64,000 nucleotides of DNA from JAGVSR01 sp963750715 (GTDB lineage Bacteria; Pseudomonadota; Alphaproteobacteria; Rhizobiales; Hyphomicrobiaceae): assembly GCA_963750715.1 (NCBI GenBank), contig CAVVRP010000012.1, forward strand, positions 992,001 to 1,056,000, read 5' to 3'. Numbering within the stretch: position 1 is the first letter of the stretch; each line of letters opens with the position of its first letter. The notes below the pieces were generated by a model, which was not told where the DNA came from, searched no databases, and saw only the letters and a program-made list of their open reading frames with translations. Position numbers and translations under genes: made by a program. Positions 38,346 to 47,163 of the stretch are shown piece by piece.

Positions 38346-38444
38346 CTAGTCTTCCGCCTGACCGCACGACACCCAGCCGACCAGCAGCCCGATGACGAAG
38401 GCGGCCAGCACGTACCACAACAGCTTCATGACAAGATAATCCAT
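38346..38444 (-). CDS. 32-residue single-span membrane protein
   Basis: ATG 38444 to TAG 38346. The product is MDYLVMKLLWYVLAAFVIGL, then LVGWVSCGQAED: one transmembrane helix with a short charged tail. GGAGAG lies seven bases before ATG. Its helix has the same AF-IG---G pattern as the anchor of the helix-hairpin-helix protein 50 bases downstream. The gap to the upstream OmpA-type gene is 46 bases. So it probably forms an operon with both. Likely real and too short for usual gene callers. Confidence 0.72.
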   Translation of the reverse strand: MDYLVMKLLWYVLAAFVIGLLVGWVSCGQAED

Positions 38445-38490
38445 TTCACTCTCCATCGGCGAGGCGAAGCATGCCGGCCGTACACGTGTC

Positions 38491-40482
38491 CTAGTCTGTC
38501 AGAACCTTGAACTCGATGCGCCGGTTTTTGGCGCGCCCCGCTGCCGTTTCGTTCTCGGAGATCGGGCGCTCCGCGCCATACCCGACAGTCGTGAGGCGGC
38601 TTGCATCGACGCCCTTGGCAACGAGTTGATCGGCGACCGCCTTGGCGCGCCGTTCCGACAGCGGGTTGTTGCGCGCGGGGATTCCCTCCGCATCGGTGTG
38701 ACCTTCGATCGATATGCGGAAGCCCGGGCACTCCTTCACGATCTTGGCCAGCTTGGCGAGCGTCGGCAAGCTCTTGGACGTGAGATCGGCGCTGGCGCGA
38801 TCGAACAGAATGACACCTGCGGACGCTGCGGTGGCAAGCATTTTCTCGCACTTTTGTGCTTCTGCCTCTCGCGCCTTGCGTCTTGCATCGTCCTCGGCCT
38901 TCAGCGCCGCCTGTTCGGCCTCGGCTTTGCGCCGGGCTGCGTCTTCTTCGGCGCGACGCTTGGCTTCCGCCTCGTCCGCGAGCTGCTTGGCTTCCGCGTC
39001 GGCGGCCGCACGCGCCGCCTCAGCCTTGCGTGCGGCTTCGATCTGAACGAGACCAGTGTTTTTCACATTGACGGTCGTCGCGCAGTTCTCGTTCGCAAGG
39101 CGGCGCACGGCCAGGGGGACCACCTTGGCGATCTCGTCGTCGTCCGTCTGGCCGGTCAATGACACGGCCAGATCCGACAGGCTCACGACGCCGGACGTCA
39201 GCCCGTCGAGACCCGCGACACCGGCCAGCAGGCACGCGCGCCAACCGTCGGGGGCTCCGGATGCGATCGTCAGGCCATCGACCACGACTCGGTCGGGCAA
39301 ACGGCCTCTGACCGCCGCGACGAGCGCGATGCGTTCATGCTCGTTGGGCACTTGCCCTTTCAGCTCGATGCGATTGCCGAGCAGTTCGACGGTTGTCGCG
39401 TAAGGGCCCGAGGCAACAGGTGTTGCAGGTGTGGGCTCGGGTGATGCTGCCGGCACCGGCGAGGACGCAGGTACGCTGATGTCGTGCGTCGCCGTCAAAG
39501 ATGCGGGAACACCGGCCGTGAAGTCGCGACGAACGCCTTGCGCGGCGGCGTCATCCTCTGCTGTCCCGGTCAGCCTGTAGCTGGTGCCGCTCAGCAGCGC
39601 CTCGCCGTCCTTCAATTGATAGAGCTCATCGATGCCGAGTTTGGCGGCGGCGAGAAACCCATCCGGCGCGCCCCCGCCCGTTTCCATCCGGTCGACAACG
39701 GCGAATTGCGGAAAGACTGCCTTCGCATGGCTGAATATTGCCTCGCGCGTTGAGTCATCGGGTACGTAGCCCGACAGCACGAGTTGGTTCGGACCCAGCT
39801 TCGCGGACCAGCCATAAGGCTCAACCACAGGCGGGTTGACTTTGTCGCTGACTACCTTCACGCTTGACGGCACGTTGTTGGCCAATTGCGATCGAACGGA
39901 TTTGTAGCCCGGAAAATCGAGCGCCTCGCCGGCAATCGACAGGTCGGTTCCCGACAATTGCACGCCGCCCTGGCGGAGCGAGGCCAGTTGCTTCAGCGCG
40001 AACGTCACGCCACCAAGCAATACAATTCGCGAAGGCCCGCCGCGCGCAATCTGCATACCGTCCTCGACCGCGAATTTGGGAAAGTTTGAGCGCACCGACG
40101 AAATGATTGCGCGGCGAGTCTGCTCGCTCGGCGCGAAACCGCCGATCCTGATCGTCTTGCCTGTCGTCTCGGCAGACCAGACGAATTTTTTGACGTCCCT
40201 GGCGATATCCGTGCGCAGATCGACGACACGCACGCCCCAGACCTTGCGCGTCACCTCGGCGGCGCGTTTGGGATCGCCCTCTTCCGCAGCATTGCCGGTC
40301 AGTACCGCGTCGCGACCGTAGAACGCCGCAGACGCCCAGCCGAGACCCTCGGCCTCGAGTCGCTGGGTCACGCGGATGCCGAGGTCGGCTTCGATGTTCT
40401 TTTGCTCGAGCTGCAAGGTGATCCAGCTCAGCATTGCAATCGGGATGAGGCCCCACAGCCAACGCCAAGGATTGCATTTCAT
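38491..40482 (-). CDS. OmpA-family envelope protein with BON-like repeats
   Basis: 663 residues from ATG 40482; GGGAG lies upstream, and a GTG at 40503 is the alternative. An N-terminal anchor (WRWLWGLIPIAMLSWITL) is followed by several repeated ~70-residue BON-like units. Similar phrases recur, e.g. GKTIRIGGFAPSEQTRRAI and NQLVLSGYVPDDSTREAI. A long Ala/Glu/Lys coiled coil follows (residues ~490-550). The C-terminal OmpA domain has ILFDRASADLT and ISIEGHTDAEG---NNPLSERRA, which binds peptidoglycan. So it spans periplasm from inner membrane to wall. First gene of a three-gene unit with the 32-residue and helix-hairpin-helix proteins. Confidence 0.9.
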   Translation of the reverse strand: MKCNPWRWLWGLIPIAMLSWITLQLEQKNIEADLGIRVTQRLEAEGLGWASAAFYGRDAVLTGNAAEEGDPKRAAEVTRKVWGVRVVDLRTDIARDVKKFVWSAETTGKTIRIGGFAPSEQTRRAIISSVRSNFPKFAVEDGMQIARGGPSRIVLLGGVTFALKQLASLRQGGVQLSGTDLSIAGEALDFPGYKSVRSQLANNVPSSVKVVSDKVNPPVVEPYGWSAKLGPNQLVLSGYVPDDSTREAIFSHAKAVFPQFAVVDRMETGGGAPDGFLAAAKLGIDELYQLKDGEALLSGTSYRLTGTAEDDAAAQGVRRDFTAGVPASLTATHDISVPASSPVPAASPEPTPATPVASGPYATTVELLGNRIELKGQVPNEHERIALVAAVRGRLPDRVVVDGLTIASGAPDGWRACLLAGVAGLDGLTSGVVSLSDLAVSLTGQTDDDEIAKVVPLAVRRLANENCATTVNVKNTGLVQIEAARKAEAARAAADAEAKQLADEAEAKRRAEEDAARRKAEAEQAALKAEDDARRKAREAEAQKCEKMLATAASAGVILFDRASADLTSKSLPTLAKLAKIVKECPGFRISIEGHTDAEGIPARNNPLSERRAKAVADQLVAKGVDASRLTTVGYGAERPISENETAAGRAKNRRIEFKVLTD

Positions 40483-40945
40483 GCCGAACGTGCTCCCACC
40501 CACTCACGATGAACGCCGCTTGGACGGGCAAAGTAACGTGCCGCGACCGAAGCGACGGCCGCGGATCATGCCTGCCTTGGCGCAGGGCAGCACTCGCCGA
40601 TACCCCCTGGCACCGCTCCCCTCAGCGGGCACTATAGTAGAGTGGACCCGTGTTTCCAAGGCGATCCGAGGCATAAGAGAACGTCGCCAAGCTGTTGATA
40701 CATATGACTATTTTAAAACTTGGTCGCGATCGCCACACCTCGCGAGAGTAAACCTGTTCCAGCCGGTGCAGCCGCTTCGCAGCGGCGAAAGTGGCGCGAT
40801 ACAGCCGGCACCTCGACAAGTGCAGTGCACGTGACGTGAAATGCAGCCGCTGCGGGTAGCCCGGGAAACCTTTTGTGGCAGTTCTGTCTTGCACCGTTGC
40901 ACGTCCGGTCCGATAACCGATGACGAAATCAGGTGAACCTGTCGC
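40483..40945. other. 463-base divergent intergenic region
   Basis: Separates the OmpA-type gene (minus) and the response regulator (plus). A local AT-rich patch around 40690-40720 (TTGATA, then TATTTTAAAAC) may contain a promoter for the response regulator. AGGTGA just before 40946 is its ribosome site. Minus-strand frame 40622-41086 is not supported. No gene seen. Confidence 0.5.
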
Positions 40946-41635
40946 ATGCAAGTAAGCTTTCTCATCGTCGACGACCATCCTCTCTTCCGGGAAGCGCTTC
41001 AGGCGGCGATCGGGACGGCATTTCCCGGGTCGCATATCGAAGAAGCCTCCTCCATATCGGCGGCAAAAGATGCGATCGCGGCCCACAGCCGCTTCGACCT
41101 GGTACTGCTCGATCTGTCGATGCCCGGCACGACCGGTTTCGACGGACTGCTGGAGCTGCGGTCTCTCGCCCCCAAGCAGCCGATCGTGGTGGTGTCGGCT
41201 CTAGAAGATCCACGCATCATCCACGAAGCGATGACATGCGGGGCGGCAGCATTCATTTCGAAGTCGATCCGCAAGTCCGAACTCGCCAAAGCGATCGAGG
41301 AGGTGATGGCCGGCGCCATCTACCTACCGCCAAGCTACACGCCGCCGTCCGCGAACGGCTCTGACCAGCCCGATCTTGCCCACAGGCTCGCCTCTCTAAC
41401 GCCGCAGCAGTTGCGCGTCTTGCAGATGGTCCGGCAAGGCAAGCTCAACAAGCAGATCGCCTATGAACTCGATGTCGGCGAGACCACGGTTAAGGCGCAC
41501 GTGTCGGAGATTCTACGCAAGCTCAACGTCGCCTCACGCACGCAAGCGGTGATCGAAGCCGGGCGGATCGACTTCAACACGATCCTCAGCAAGTCGGGCG
41601 CCGACAAGACCGGCAAGCCGCGGCCCGCGCGCTGA
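40946..41635 (+). CDS. NarL/LuxR-family response regulator
   Basis: 229 residues. The N-terminal receiver domain has acidic pocket VDDHP, phospho-acceptor Asp56 in LLDLSMPG, and Lys106 in FISKSIRK. The C-terminal LuxR-type helix-turn-helix (from LTPQQLRVLQMVRQGKLNKQ to KLNVASRTQAV) binds DNA. The gene faces the hybrid histidine kinase tail-to-tail with 24 bases between stops. The kinase is therefore its likely phosphodonor, in a set with the FIST protein. Intact, unlike the kinase as sequenced. Confidence 0.93.
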   Translation: MQVSFLIVDDHPLFREALQAAIGTAFPGSHIEEASSISAAKDAIAAHSRFDLVLLDLSMPGTTGFDGLLELRSLAPKQPIVVVSALEDPRIIHEAMTCGAAAFISKSIRKSELAKAIEEVMAGAIYLPPSYTPPSANGSDQPDLAHRLASLTPQQLRVLQMVRQGKLNKQIAYELDVGETTVKAHVSEILRKLNVASRTQAVIEAGRIDFNTILSKSGADKTGKPRPAR

Positions 41636-41659
41636 AGCGAAGTTCGGGATCGATATCCG

Positions 41660-43073
41660 CTAGCGGCCCAGCAGATGCTGCATCAGCGCTCTGAGTTCGG
41701 CCGGCCTCACGGGCTTGCGCAAGATCTCGCAGCCGGCCTTTGTCACGCGTTCCGTCACATCGTGTGAATGGTCCGCCGTGATGACGATCGCGGGAACATC
41801 GGCGCCGTGATGCGCCCTGATCGCGCGGATGGCATCCAGTCCGGTCACTCCGGCGTCGAGATGATAGTCGGCCAGCACGATTTGCGGCGCGAAATCGGGT
41901 TCTGCGCACAGGATCTGCTCGATGTCGGAGAGCCTCGATGCAAAGCGTCCCTCGCATGACCAGGCGCCGAGCATGGTACGCATCGCGTTCAACACGGCGG
42001 CGTCGTTGTCGATCATGATCATGCGGGCATCGGCAAAACCATACGCCTGAGCCGCCCGCGCATCGAGCCGCGGTGGTGCGTTCGCATCGCGTGCGGACGG
42101 GCTGTCGGGAAGGCGTCCCGCGAACGGCGCGGTGACGGAAAATCGCGTACCGTGTCCGGGAATTGAGCACAGTCCTACTTCGTGGCCGAGCGCGGCCGCC
42201 ATCCTCTGGGCGATCGACAGCCCGAGGCCGAAGCCGCCGGTGTGGGAGCGCTCGGATGCCGCCCCTCGTTGGAACTCCTCGAATATGCGCTCACGCTCGG
42301 CGGCTTCGATGCCGGGCCCTGTGTCCCAAACCTCAATACGGATGCCAGCGTCACGCGGCCGCGCCCGCAGATGCACGCGCCCCGCCTGGGTATAATGCAC
42401 TGCATTCGCTACGAAATTCTGCAGAATTCGGCGCAGCATTGCAGGGTCGGAGCGAACCAGCATGTCAGTCGCCCGGTAGCCCAGAGTGAGCGACTTCTCC
42501 TTCGCAAGCGGCTCGAAATCGAGCACGAGGCCGTCGAAGATATCGCCAAGGCTCACCGGTTGCAGCATCGGCGTCGTAACACCCGCCTCCAGTTTGGAAA
42601 GATCGAGCAGCGTGCGCAGCAGTTCCTCGATAGTCGTCAGCGCATGGTCGATCTGCTGGGCGAGACGGGCGCGCGCTGGCCCACTGGTATCCTCGGCCAT
42701 CGCCGAAAGTGACAGCCGAGCCGCGTGCAGGGGTTGCAGCAGATCATGGCCTACGGCTGTAAAAAACCGTGTCTTGAAACGATTGGCGCGCTCGGCGGCA
42801 TCGCGCGCGGTGGTCAGCTCATCGTTGGTGCCTCCGAGCTTTTCGAGCGCGGACTTCAGCTCCTCGGTTCTGATGCGGACCTGTGCCTCCAGTCCGATCG
42901 CCGTCTGGAACAGCGAGAAGGCATTGGCCTGCTGATCCATCGAGCGCTCGAACTCGTTGCATCAGCGCGGCGTTGATCTTGGCGAGCTTGGCGTTGCTTC
43001 GTTCAAGCTCTGCAATGCGATCATCGGCGGAACCGGCCAGGACGTTGCGGCCCTTGGATGCGATGTAGGTCAT
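41660..43073 (-). pseudogene. Hybrid histidine kinase, frameshifted near its N-terminus
   Basis: Sensor kinase with HisKA, HATPase and a C-terminal receiver domain. ATG 43073 begins a coiled coil (IAELERSNAKLAKINAALMQ) that runs out of frame. The next frame continues with ERSMDQQANAFSLFQTAI, the usual continuation in NahK-type kinases. Deleting C 42950 joins both into one ~470-residue protein. Downstream is intact: H-box GHDLLQPLHAARL (His65 counted from the internal ATG 42940), N-box NFVANAVHYT, DTGPGI, GFGLGLSIA, and receiver Asp in LADYHLD. The internal ATG could still give an active kinase lacking the coiled coil. Overlaps the FIST gene by four bases (ATGA). Confidence 0.87.
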
Positions 43074-44269
43074 GCCGTCGCCTCACGAGCGGCAAACGCA
43101 ATTCCCGTCAGCGTCTGGTTGAGGTGCATCGCGTTGAACTGTTCGCCGTAAGTGTGGAAACCGACAACGCCGTAGCGCCGGTACAGATCCTCGACCTGCC
43201 GCCTCGTCTGGCGCGTCTCGGAATCGAGCCGGCGCAGGATGCAATCGAAACCGATCACCAAATCTATGCCTCCGAGCGCCTCGCTCATGTCCGCTAGAGC
43301 CGTTGCGGTGGAACGCACCATGTCCTGAGGACGCGCGACAGTGAAGACCAAACCTTCGTCAATGGCACAAAAGAACGATAAGCTCCCGTCGGGGTTCATG
43401 TTGCGGATCGACCGGCAGTAGTAGTCACCGCCGACTTTGACGACCAGGGGATACGAAGCAAAACTGAAAGGCCCCAGATCATCCGGCATCAGCCCGATCG
43501 CGGCGGCGTATTCTCGGGCGGCAGGCTCCGCGTTCAGTTCGTAGACGATGCGGTTCTGGGTGTCGGCCGCGGTGACCACGAGCTTGATCGGCGTCGGCTC
43601 GAAGTTCTGTGTCTTGAACACTCGGAACGGCACGTCCGTCTCGACCATAATCAGTACGGCCGCACGATTGACTGCCCGGCCGTCGTGAAGAAGCGACGTG
43701 CTGCGGAACTCGAGGCCATCGCCCGCCGAGCCGCCGATCATCTGGATGTCGTCCATGGCCCAATTGACAGCTGCAACGATCAGTTCTTCCGCGTTCGAAA
43801 GTCCGTCGACCAGCATGAGGGCAAAGACCCGCTCCCTCAAAGGCATACCGCCGGCGCACAATCCAGATTTCAGTCGGCGAACGACGTCGGTCGCCCGCTC
43901 AACGCCGGCATCACCTGCATCTTCGATCAGACCAGTGTGGACGTGGAAGCCATGGCGGGGAAATGCCAACACGACGAGGCCACCCTCGATCATGCCGCCA
44001 GGCGTGATTTCGCCGGCCGTCGAACAGCCCGATACCGGCACGCCGGGAAAGGCACGCTTCAGCAGGCCATTCAGTTCAACCGCATCGTGCAGGGCTGAGA
44101 AGAACACGATGAGATGTTGAAAGTCGCCGCCTCCAAGGCACGCGCACACCTCGTCGATGGCGACTTGAAGAGACGGGTCGGCGCTCGCCACGACACGGAT
44201 GCCGCACGCGCCGGCCGACGACGACAGGCTCGTCAAGGCAGCACCTCCCAGTACCGGCCTCCCGCCCAT
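43070..44269 (-). CDS. FIST-domain sensory protein (NosP-like)
   Basis: 399 residues from ATG 44269; the frame extends to 44380 but that part is unlike the family. FIST-N covers residues ~30-225 (LIVFFSALHDAVEL, CSTAGEIT, GGSAGDGLEF). FIST-C covers residues ~230-380 (YPLVVKVGGDYYCRSI, then FDCILRRLD and GFHTYGEQFN). GFHTYGEQ is a FIST hallmark. FIST proteins include NosP, a haem-binding NO sensor that in Pseudomonas works with the hybrid kinase NahK. This gene overlaps such a kinase by four bases, supporting a shared role. The haem ligand cannot be assigned by eye. Confidence 0.9.
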   Translation of the reverse strand: MGGRPVLGGAALTSLSSSAGACGIRVVASADPSLQVAIDEVCACLGGGDFQHLIVFFSALHDAVELNGLLKRAFPGVPVSGCSTAGEITPGGMIEGGLVVLAFPRHGFHVHTGLIEDAGDAGVERATDVVRRLKSGLCAGGMPLRERVFALMLVDGLSNAEELIVAAVNWAMDDIQMIGGSAGDGLEFRSTSLLHDGRAVNRAAVLIMVETDVPFRVFKTQNFEPTPIKLVVTAADTQNRIVYELNAEPAAREYAAAIGLMPDDLGPFSFASYPLVVKVGGDYYCRSIRNMNPDGSLSFFCAIDEGLVFTVARPQDMVRSTATALADMSEALGGIDLVIGFDCILRRLDSETRQTRRQVEDLYRRYGVVGFHTYGEQFNAMHLNQTLTGIAFAAREATA

Positions 44270-44411
44270 AGGGGCTTCGTGCCGCTCGCTTTTTTTGAAA
44301 GTTTTGCACAACCTCGCGCGCGAGGCAATTTTGACAAATGCACGCCTGCATATTCCGTGACGTAGGGTTAGGTGATGCATCGCTCGTGGGCCCGCGAGAG
44401 CCGCACCCGCG

Positions 44412-45045
44412 CTACATCAGCTCCAGTTTCTCCAGAACTTCAGGGATGCGTTCCTTCAACTGGGGGAAGGCCGCGGCGCGCGTGCGGCCAGAACGCGGCG
44501 CCCCAAGGCACGGCGCACTTCCAGTGCCGCGATACCCGTCCCCTGCAGGCTCTCGACAAGACCCTGCAGCGTCCGGAGCGCCGGGCCGACGGGCACCTTC
44601 GCAATCGCAGACGCACAGAACGGCGCCAGGGCTTGTGGAATATCATCGCCTAGTACGGATTGCCGGACAGCAGAAATAAGCTTCGGCGCGGGCCACGCCG
44701 TCAGCGATGGCCGCGTGGCGAAACGAAATGACTGACTGCGACAGACCGGGATAGGTGCGGTCGGCGGTCAAAGCCGCAACACCGCATACCACTTCGGCCG
44801 CAACAGGCAGGCTCTCCGCCGCCACATCGTCCTCACCGATGACGAGGACGACACGCGCGCCGGCCGCGACACTCATGACCGGCCGCAGCCGCACCGGATC
44901 GGGATGCTCAGGCCCATCGAGCGGAGTTGGCGTCCTCGGCGAGTTGCCCGGCCGGATCGAAGCGGCCGTTGGGGCAATGTTTGACGACGACGCGAGATAA
45001 TGCTTGCCGCGCGTCTGCCATCCCCCAACCCAGCGCCACTGTCGA
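44412..45045 (-). pseudogene. Decayed gene of unknown family, at least two frame changes
   Basis: Protein-like sequence on the minus strand passes through three frames. Piece one: GARVVLVIGEDDVAAESLPV, then YPGLSQSVISFRHAAIADGV, ending at TGA 44643. Piece two, next frame: LGDDIPQALAPFCASAIAKV, then LRTLQGLVESLQGTGIAALE. Piece three (44474-44412): AAFPQLKERIPEVLEKLELM and a stop. Joined, they read like one C-terminal region. I do not recognise the family. It directly follows the PNPOx-like fragment and precedes the FIST gene. Confidence 0.5.
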
Positions 45046-45347
45046 ACTTTCACGCACCGCAGATCGGTGTGGATACGCAGTTGCCGCGTGACGGCATCGG
45101 CGGCCCTCAGGACGACAGTGCGTGCGTCGGGGGCGCCGTCCCCGTGCCGAGTGTTGCGCACGGGCGTGTGGAATGCCGCGCGCCTGTCGTCCGCGCCGCG
45201 AACGAGCATCGTCCACGCGTGGTCGAGGCTGGCGTCGAGACCGTTGTAATGGCCTGGCAGGTGTCGGTTGTCGGACTTGAAACTGTTTTCAGCGTTTGGC
45301 GCGACAGCATACACCGCGCCGTCCGGAGGGGATATCGACCTGCTCAT
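45046..45347 (-). pseudogene. PNPOx-like flavoprotein fragment
   Basis: Only the N-terminal third of a pyridoxamine-5'-phosphate-oxidase-related FMN protein (Alr4036 type) is readable: LDHAWTMLVRGADDRRAAFH, TPV, then PDARTVVLRAADAVTRQLRI and HTD. The ARTVVLR strand and RIHTD are FMN-contacting in this family. After ~45046 the frame carries unrelated sequence, so the FMN-binding C-terminal part is missing. It may be a deletion joining two decayed genes. The residues upstream of ~45260 in the frame do not look homologous, so the original start is also uncertain. Confidence 0.65.
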
Positions 45348-45368
45348 CGACGACCCGACATCGGGCGA

Positions 45369-45596
45369 TCAGCGACCGCCAGCCCGCACCAACGACTTGA
45401 TCGGCCCGCGCGGACGCCCAGATTGCTCTGCAATTTTGCGATCCTGCCCTTCGATGATGGCCAGCGCGGGCTCGTCGCCCTCCAGGCCCTCCAGCGCCGA
45501 GCCAGGAACCTTGCGGTTCGAGGTCATACTGCCATCTTCATAGGTGACGTTGAACATGACGAAGCTGTCCTTCGCCGTCGGCCTTTTGCGCGACAT
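45369..45596 (-). CDS. Small hypothetical protein
   Basis: 75 residues, ATG 45596. Sequence features: FVMFNVTYEDGSMTSNRKVP, then LEGLEGDEPALAIIEGQDRKIAEQSG and a basic end. The alternating pattern of the first 40 residues suggests a small beta-rich fold. Such proteins of ~75 residues with this NVTYEDGS-NRKVP pattern are common in Rhizobiales but, to my knowledge, unnamed. It lies downstream of purA by ~107 bases on the same strand. Confidence 0.75.
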   Translation of the reverse strand: MSRKRPTAKDSFVMFNVTYEDGSMTSNRKVPGSALEGLEGDEPALAIIEGQDRKIAEQSGRPRGPIKSLVRAGGR

Positions 45597-45703
45597 GCCA
45601 CGATCTCACTTTTTGTCCGGGCAACCCGGCGCGGTTGGCTGCGTTGGAGCATGGCGCGGCCTGGCGCGCCAGTGAAATTCCAGACAGGCTGCGGCCTGGA
45701 GCC

Positions 45704-46996
45704 TCAATCCTGAAACGGGTCCTTCATGAGGATCGTGTCGTCACGCTGCGGCGATGTGGACAGCAGCGTGACCGGGCACCCGATCAATTCCTCGATGTTG
45801 CGCACGTACTTCACCGCTTGCGCCGGCAGCTCAGCCCAGCTGCGTGCGCCGCGCGTCGATTGGGACCAGCCCTCGAACGTCTCCCAGATCGGCTCGATGC
45901 GTCCCTGGGCGTTTTGACCGGCAGGCAGGCGGTCGAGCCGCTCGCCGTCGAGCTTGTAGCCGACGCACACCTTGATCTCATCGAAGCCGTCGAGGACGTC
46001 GAGCTTAGTCAGCGCGATGCCGTCGATGCCCGACACCTTGCACACCTGCCTCACGAGCACCGCGTCGAACCAGCCGCAGCGGCGCTTGCGCCCGGTTACT
46101 GTGCCGAATTCATGACCGCGCTCGCCGATGCGCTCGCCGATGGGGTCATTCAGTTCCGTCGGAAACGGGCCCGAGCCGACGCGCGTCGTGTAGGCCTTGG
46201 CGATACCGAGCACGTAGCCGACCGCACGCGGTCCGACGCCCGAGCCTGTCGCAGCCTGAGCCGCGACCGTGTTGGATGACGTGACGAACGGATAGGTTCC
46301 GTGGTCGATATCGAGCAACGCGCCCTGCGCGCCCTCGAACAGGATGCGTTTACGATCCTTCTGCGCGCGATCGAGCAGGTCCCAGGCGACGTCCATGAAC
46401 GGCAGGATTTTCGGCGCTACTTCCGTCAGCTGGGCGATCAGCGTATCCTTGCACACTAGGTTGTTGCCGAGACCCTTACGAATCGCATTGTGGTGCACCA
46501 AGATGCGATCGACCTTCGGGCCCAGCGTGGCGAGGTTCTTCAGATCCTGCACGCGGATGGCGCGGCGGCCGACTTTATCTTCGTAGGCGGGTCCGATGCC
46601 GCGCCCGGTGGTGCCGATCTTGGCGGCGCCGGCGGCGTCCTCTCGAATGACGTCAAGTTCGCGATGCAGCGGCAAAATAAGTGTCGCGTTCTCCGCGACC
46701 CGCAGGTTGTCTCGCGTGATCTCGACGCCCTGGGCTTTCAGGCGCGTAATCTCATCGCACAAAGCCCACGGATCGACGACGACGCCGTTGCCAATGACGC
46801 TGAGCTTGCCGGGACGCACGACGCCCGACGGCAGCAGCGACAGCTTGTAGGTGTTCTCGCCGATCACCAGTGTATGGCCTGCGTTATGGCCGCCCTGGAA
46901 GCGCACCACGACGTCGGCGCGCTCCGACAACCAGTCGACGATCTTTCCCTTGCCTTCGTCGCCCCACTGGGCGCCGACAACCACGACGTTCGGCAT
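45704..46996 (-). CDS. purA: Adenylosuccinate synthetase
   Basis: GTP-dependent conversion of IMP plus aspartate to adenylosuccinate in AMP synthesis. 430 residues. Signatures: GAQWGDEGKGKIVDWL with catalytic Asp and P-loop; GGHNAGHT with catalytic His; TTGRGIGPAYEDKV; LFEGAQG; and TKLDVLD for guanine recognition. A hairpin lies in its 5' leader (47019-47044). In Rhizobiales serA and serC are often near purA; here serC is ~3 kb upstream on the same strand and serA is not between them. Confidence 0.99.
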   Translation of the reverse strand: MPNVVVVGAQWGDEGKGKIVDWLSERADVVVRFQGGHNAGHTLVIGENTYKLSLLPSGVVRPGKLSVIGNGVVVDPWALCDEITRLKAQGVEITRDNLRVAENATLILPLHRELDVIREDAAGAAKIGTTGRGIGPAYEDKVGRRAIRVQDLKNLATLGPKVDRILVHHNAIRKGLGNNLVCKDTLIAQLTEVAPKILPFMDVAWDLLDRAQKDRKRILFEGAQGALLDIDHGTYPFVTSSNTVAAQAATGSGVGPRAVGYVLGIAKAYTTRVGSGPFPTELNDPIGERIGERGHEFGTVTGRKRRCGWFDAVLVRQVCKVSGIDGIALTKLDVLDGFDEIKVCVGYKLDGERLDRLPAGQNAQGRIEPIWETFEGWSQSTRGARSWAELPAQAVKYVRNIEELIGCPVTLLSTSPQRDDTILMKDPFQD

Positions 46997-47018
46997 CGCG
47001 TTCCTCTAGACGTGCGTC

Positions 47019-47048
47019 GGCCCCGGATGGTGACAGCCGGGGCCTTTT
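47019..47048. promoter_or_regulatory. Perfect hairpin in the purA leader
   Basis: GGCCCCGG (47019-47026) pairs with CCGGGGCC (47037-47044) over a ten-base loop, with TTTT after it on the plus strand. On the plus strand it has the form of an intrinsic terminator; no plus gene ends there. On the minus strand it sits 23-48 bases before the purA ATG, so it could affect purA leader RNA. Either role is inference. Confidence 0.45.
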
Positions 47049-47163
47049 GGTCCAATCTCGATGCGAGTTATAGCGCAGAATCGCCGCCGGCCAAGCCAAA
47101 CCGCGTCCGGCAAAGGCCGTTGAAACCTTTGACCGCGGCTGCCGATATCTCTATGCCCCGGCC

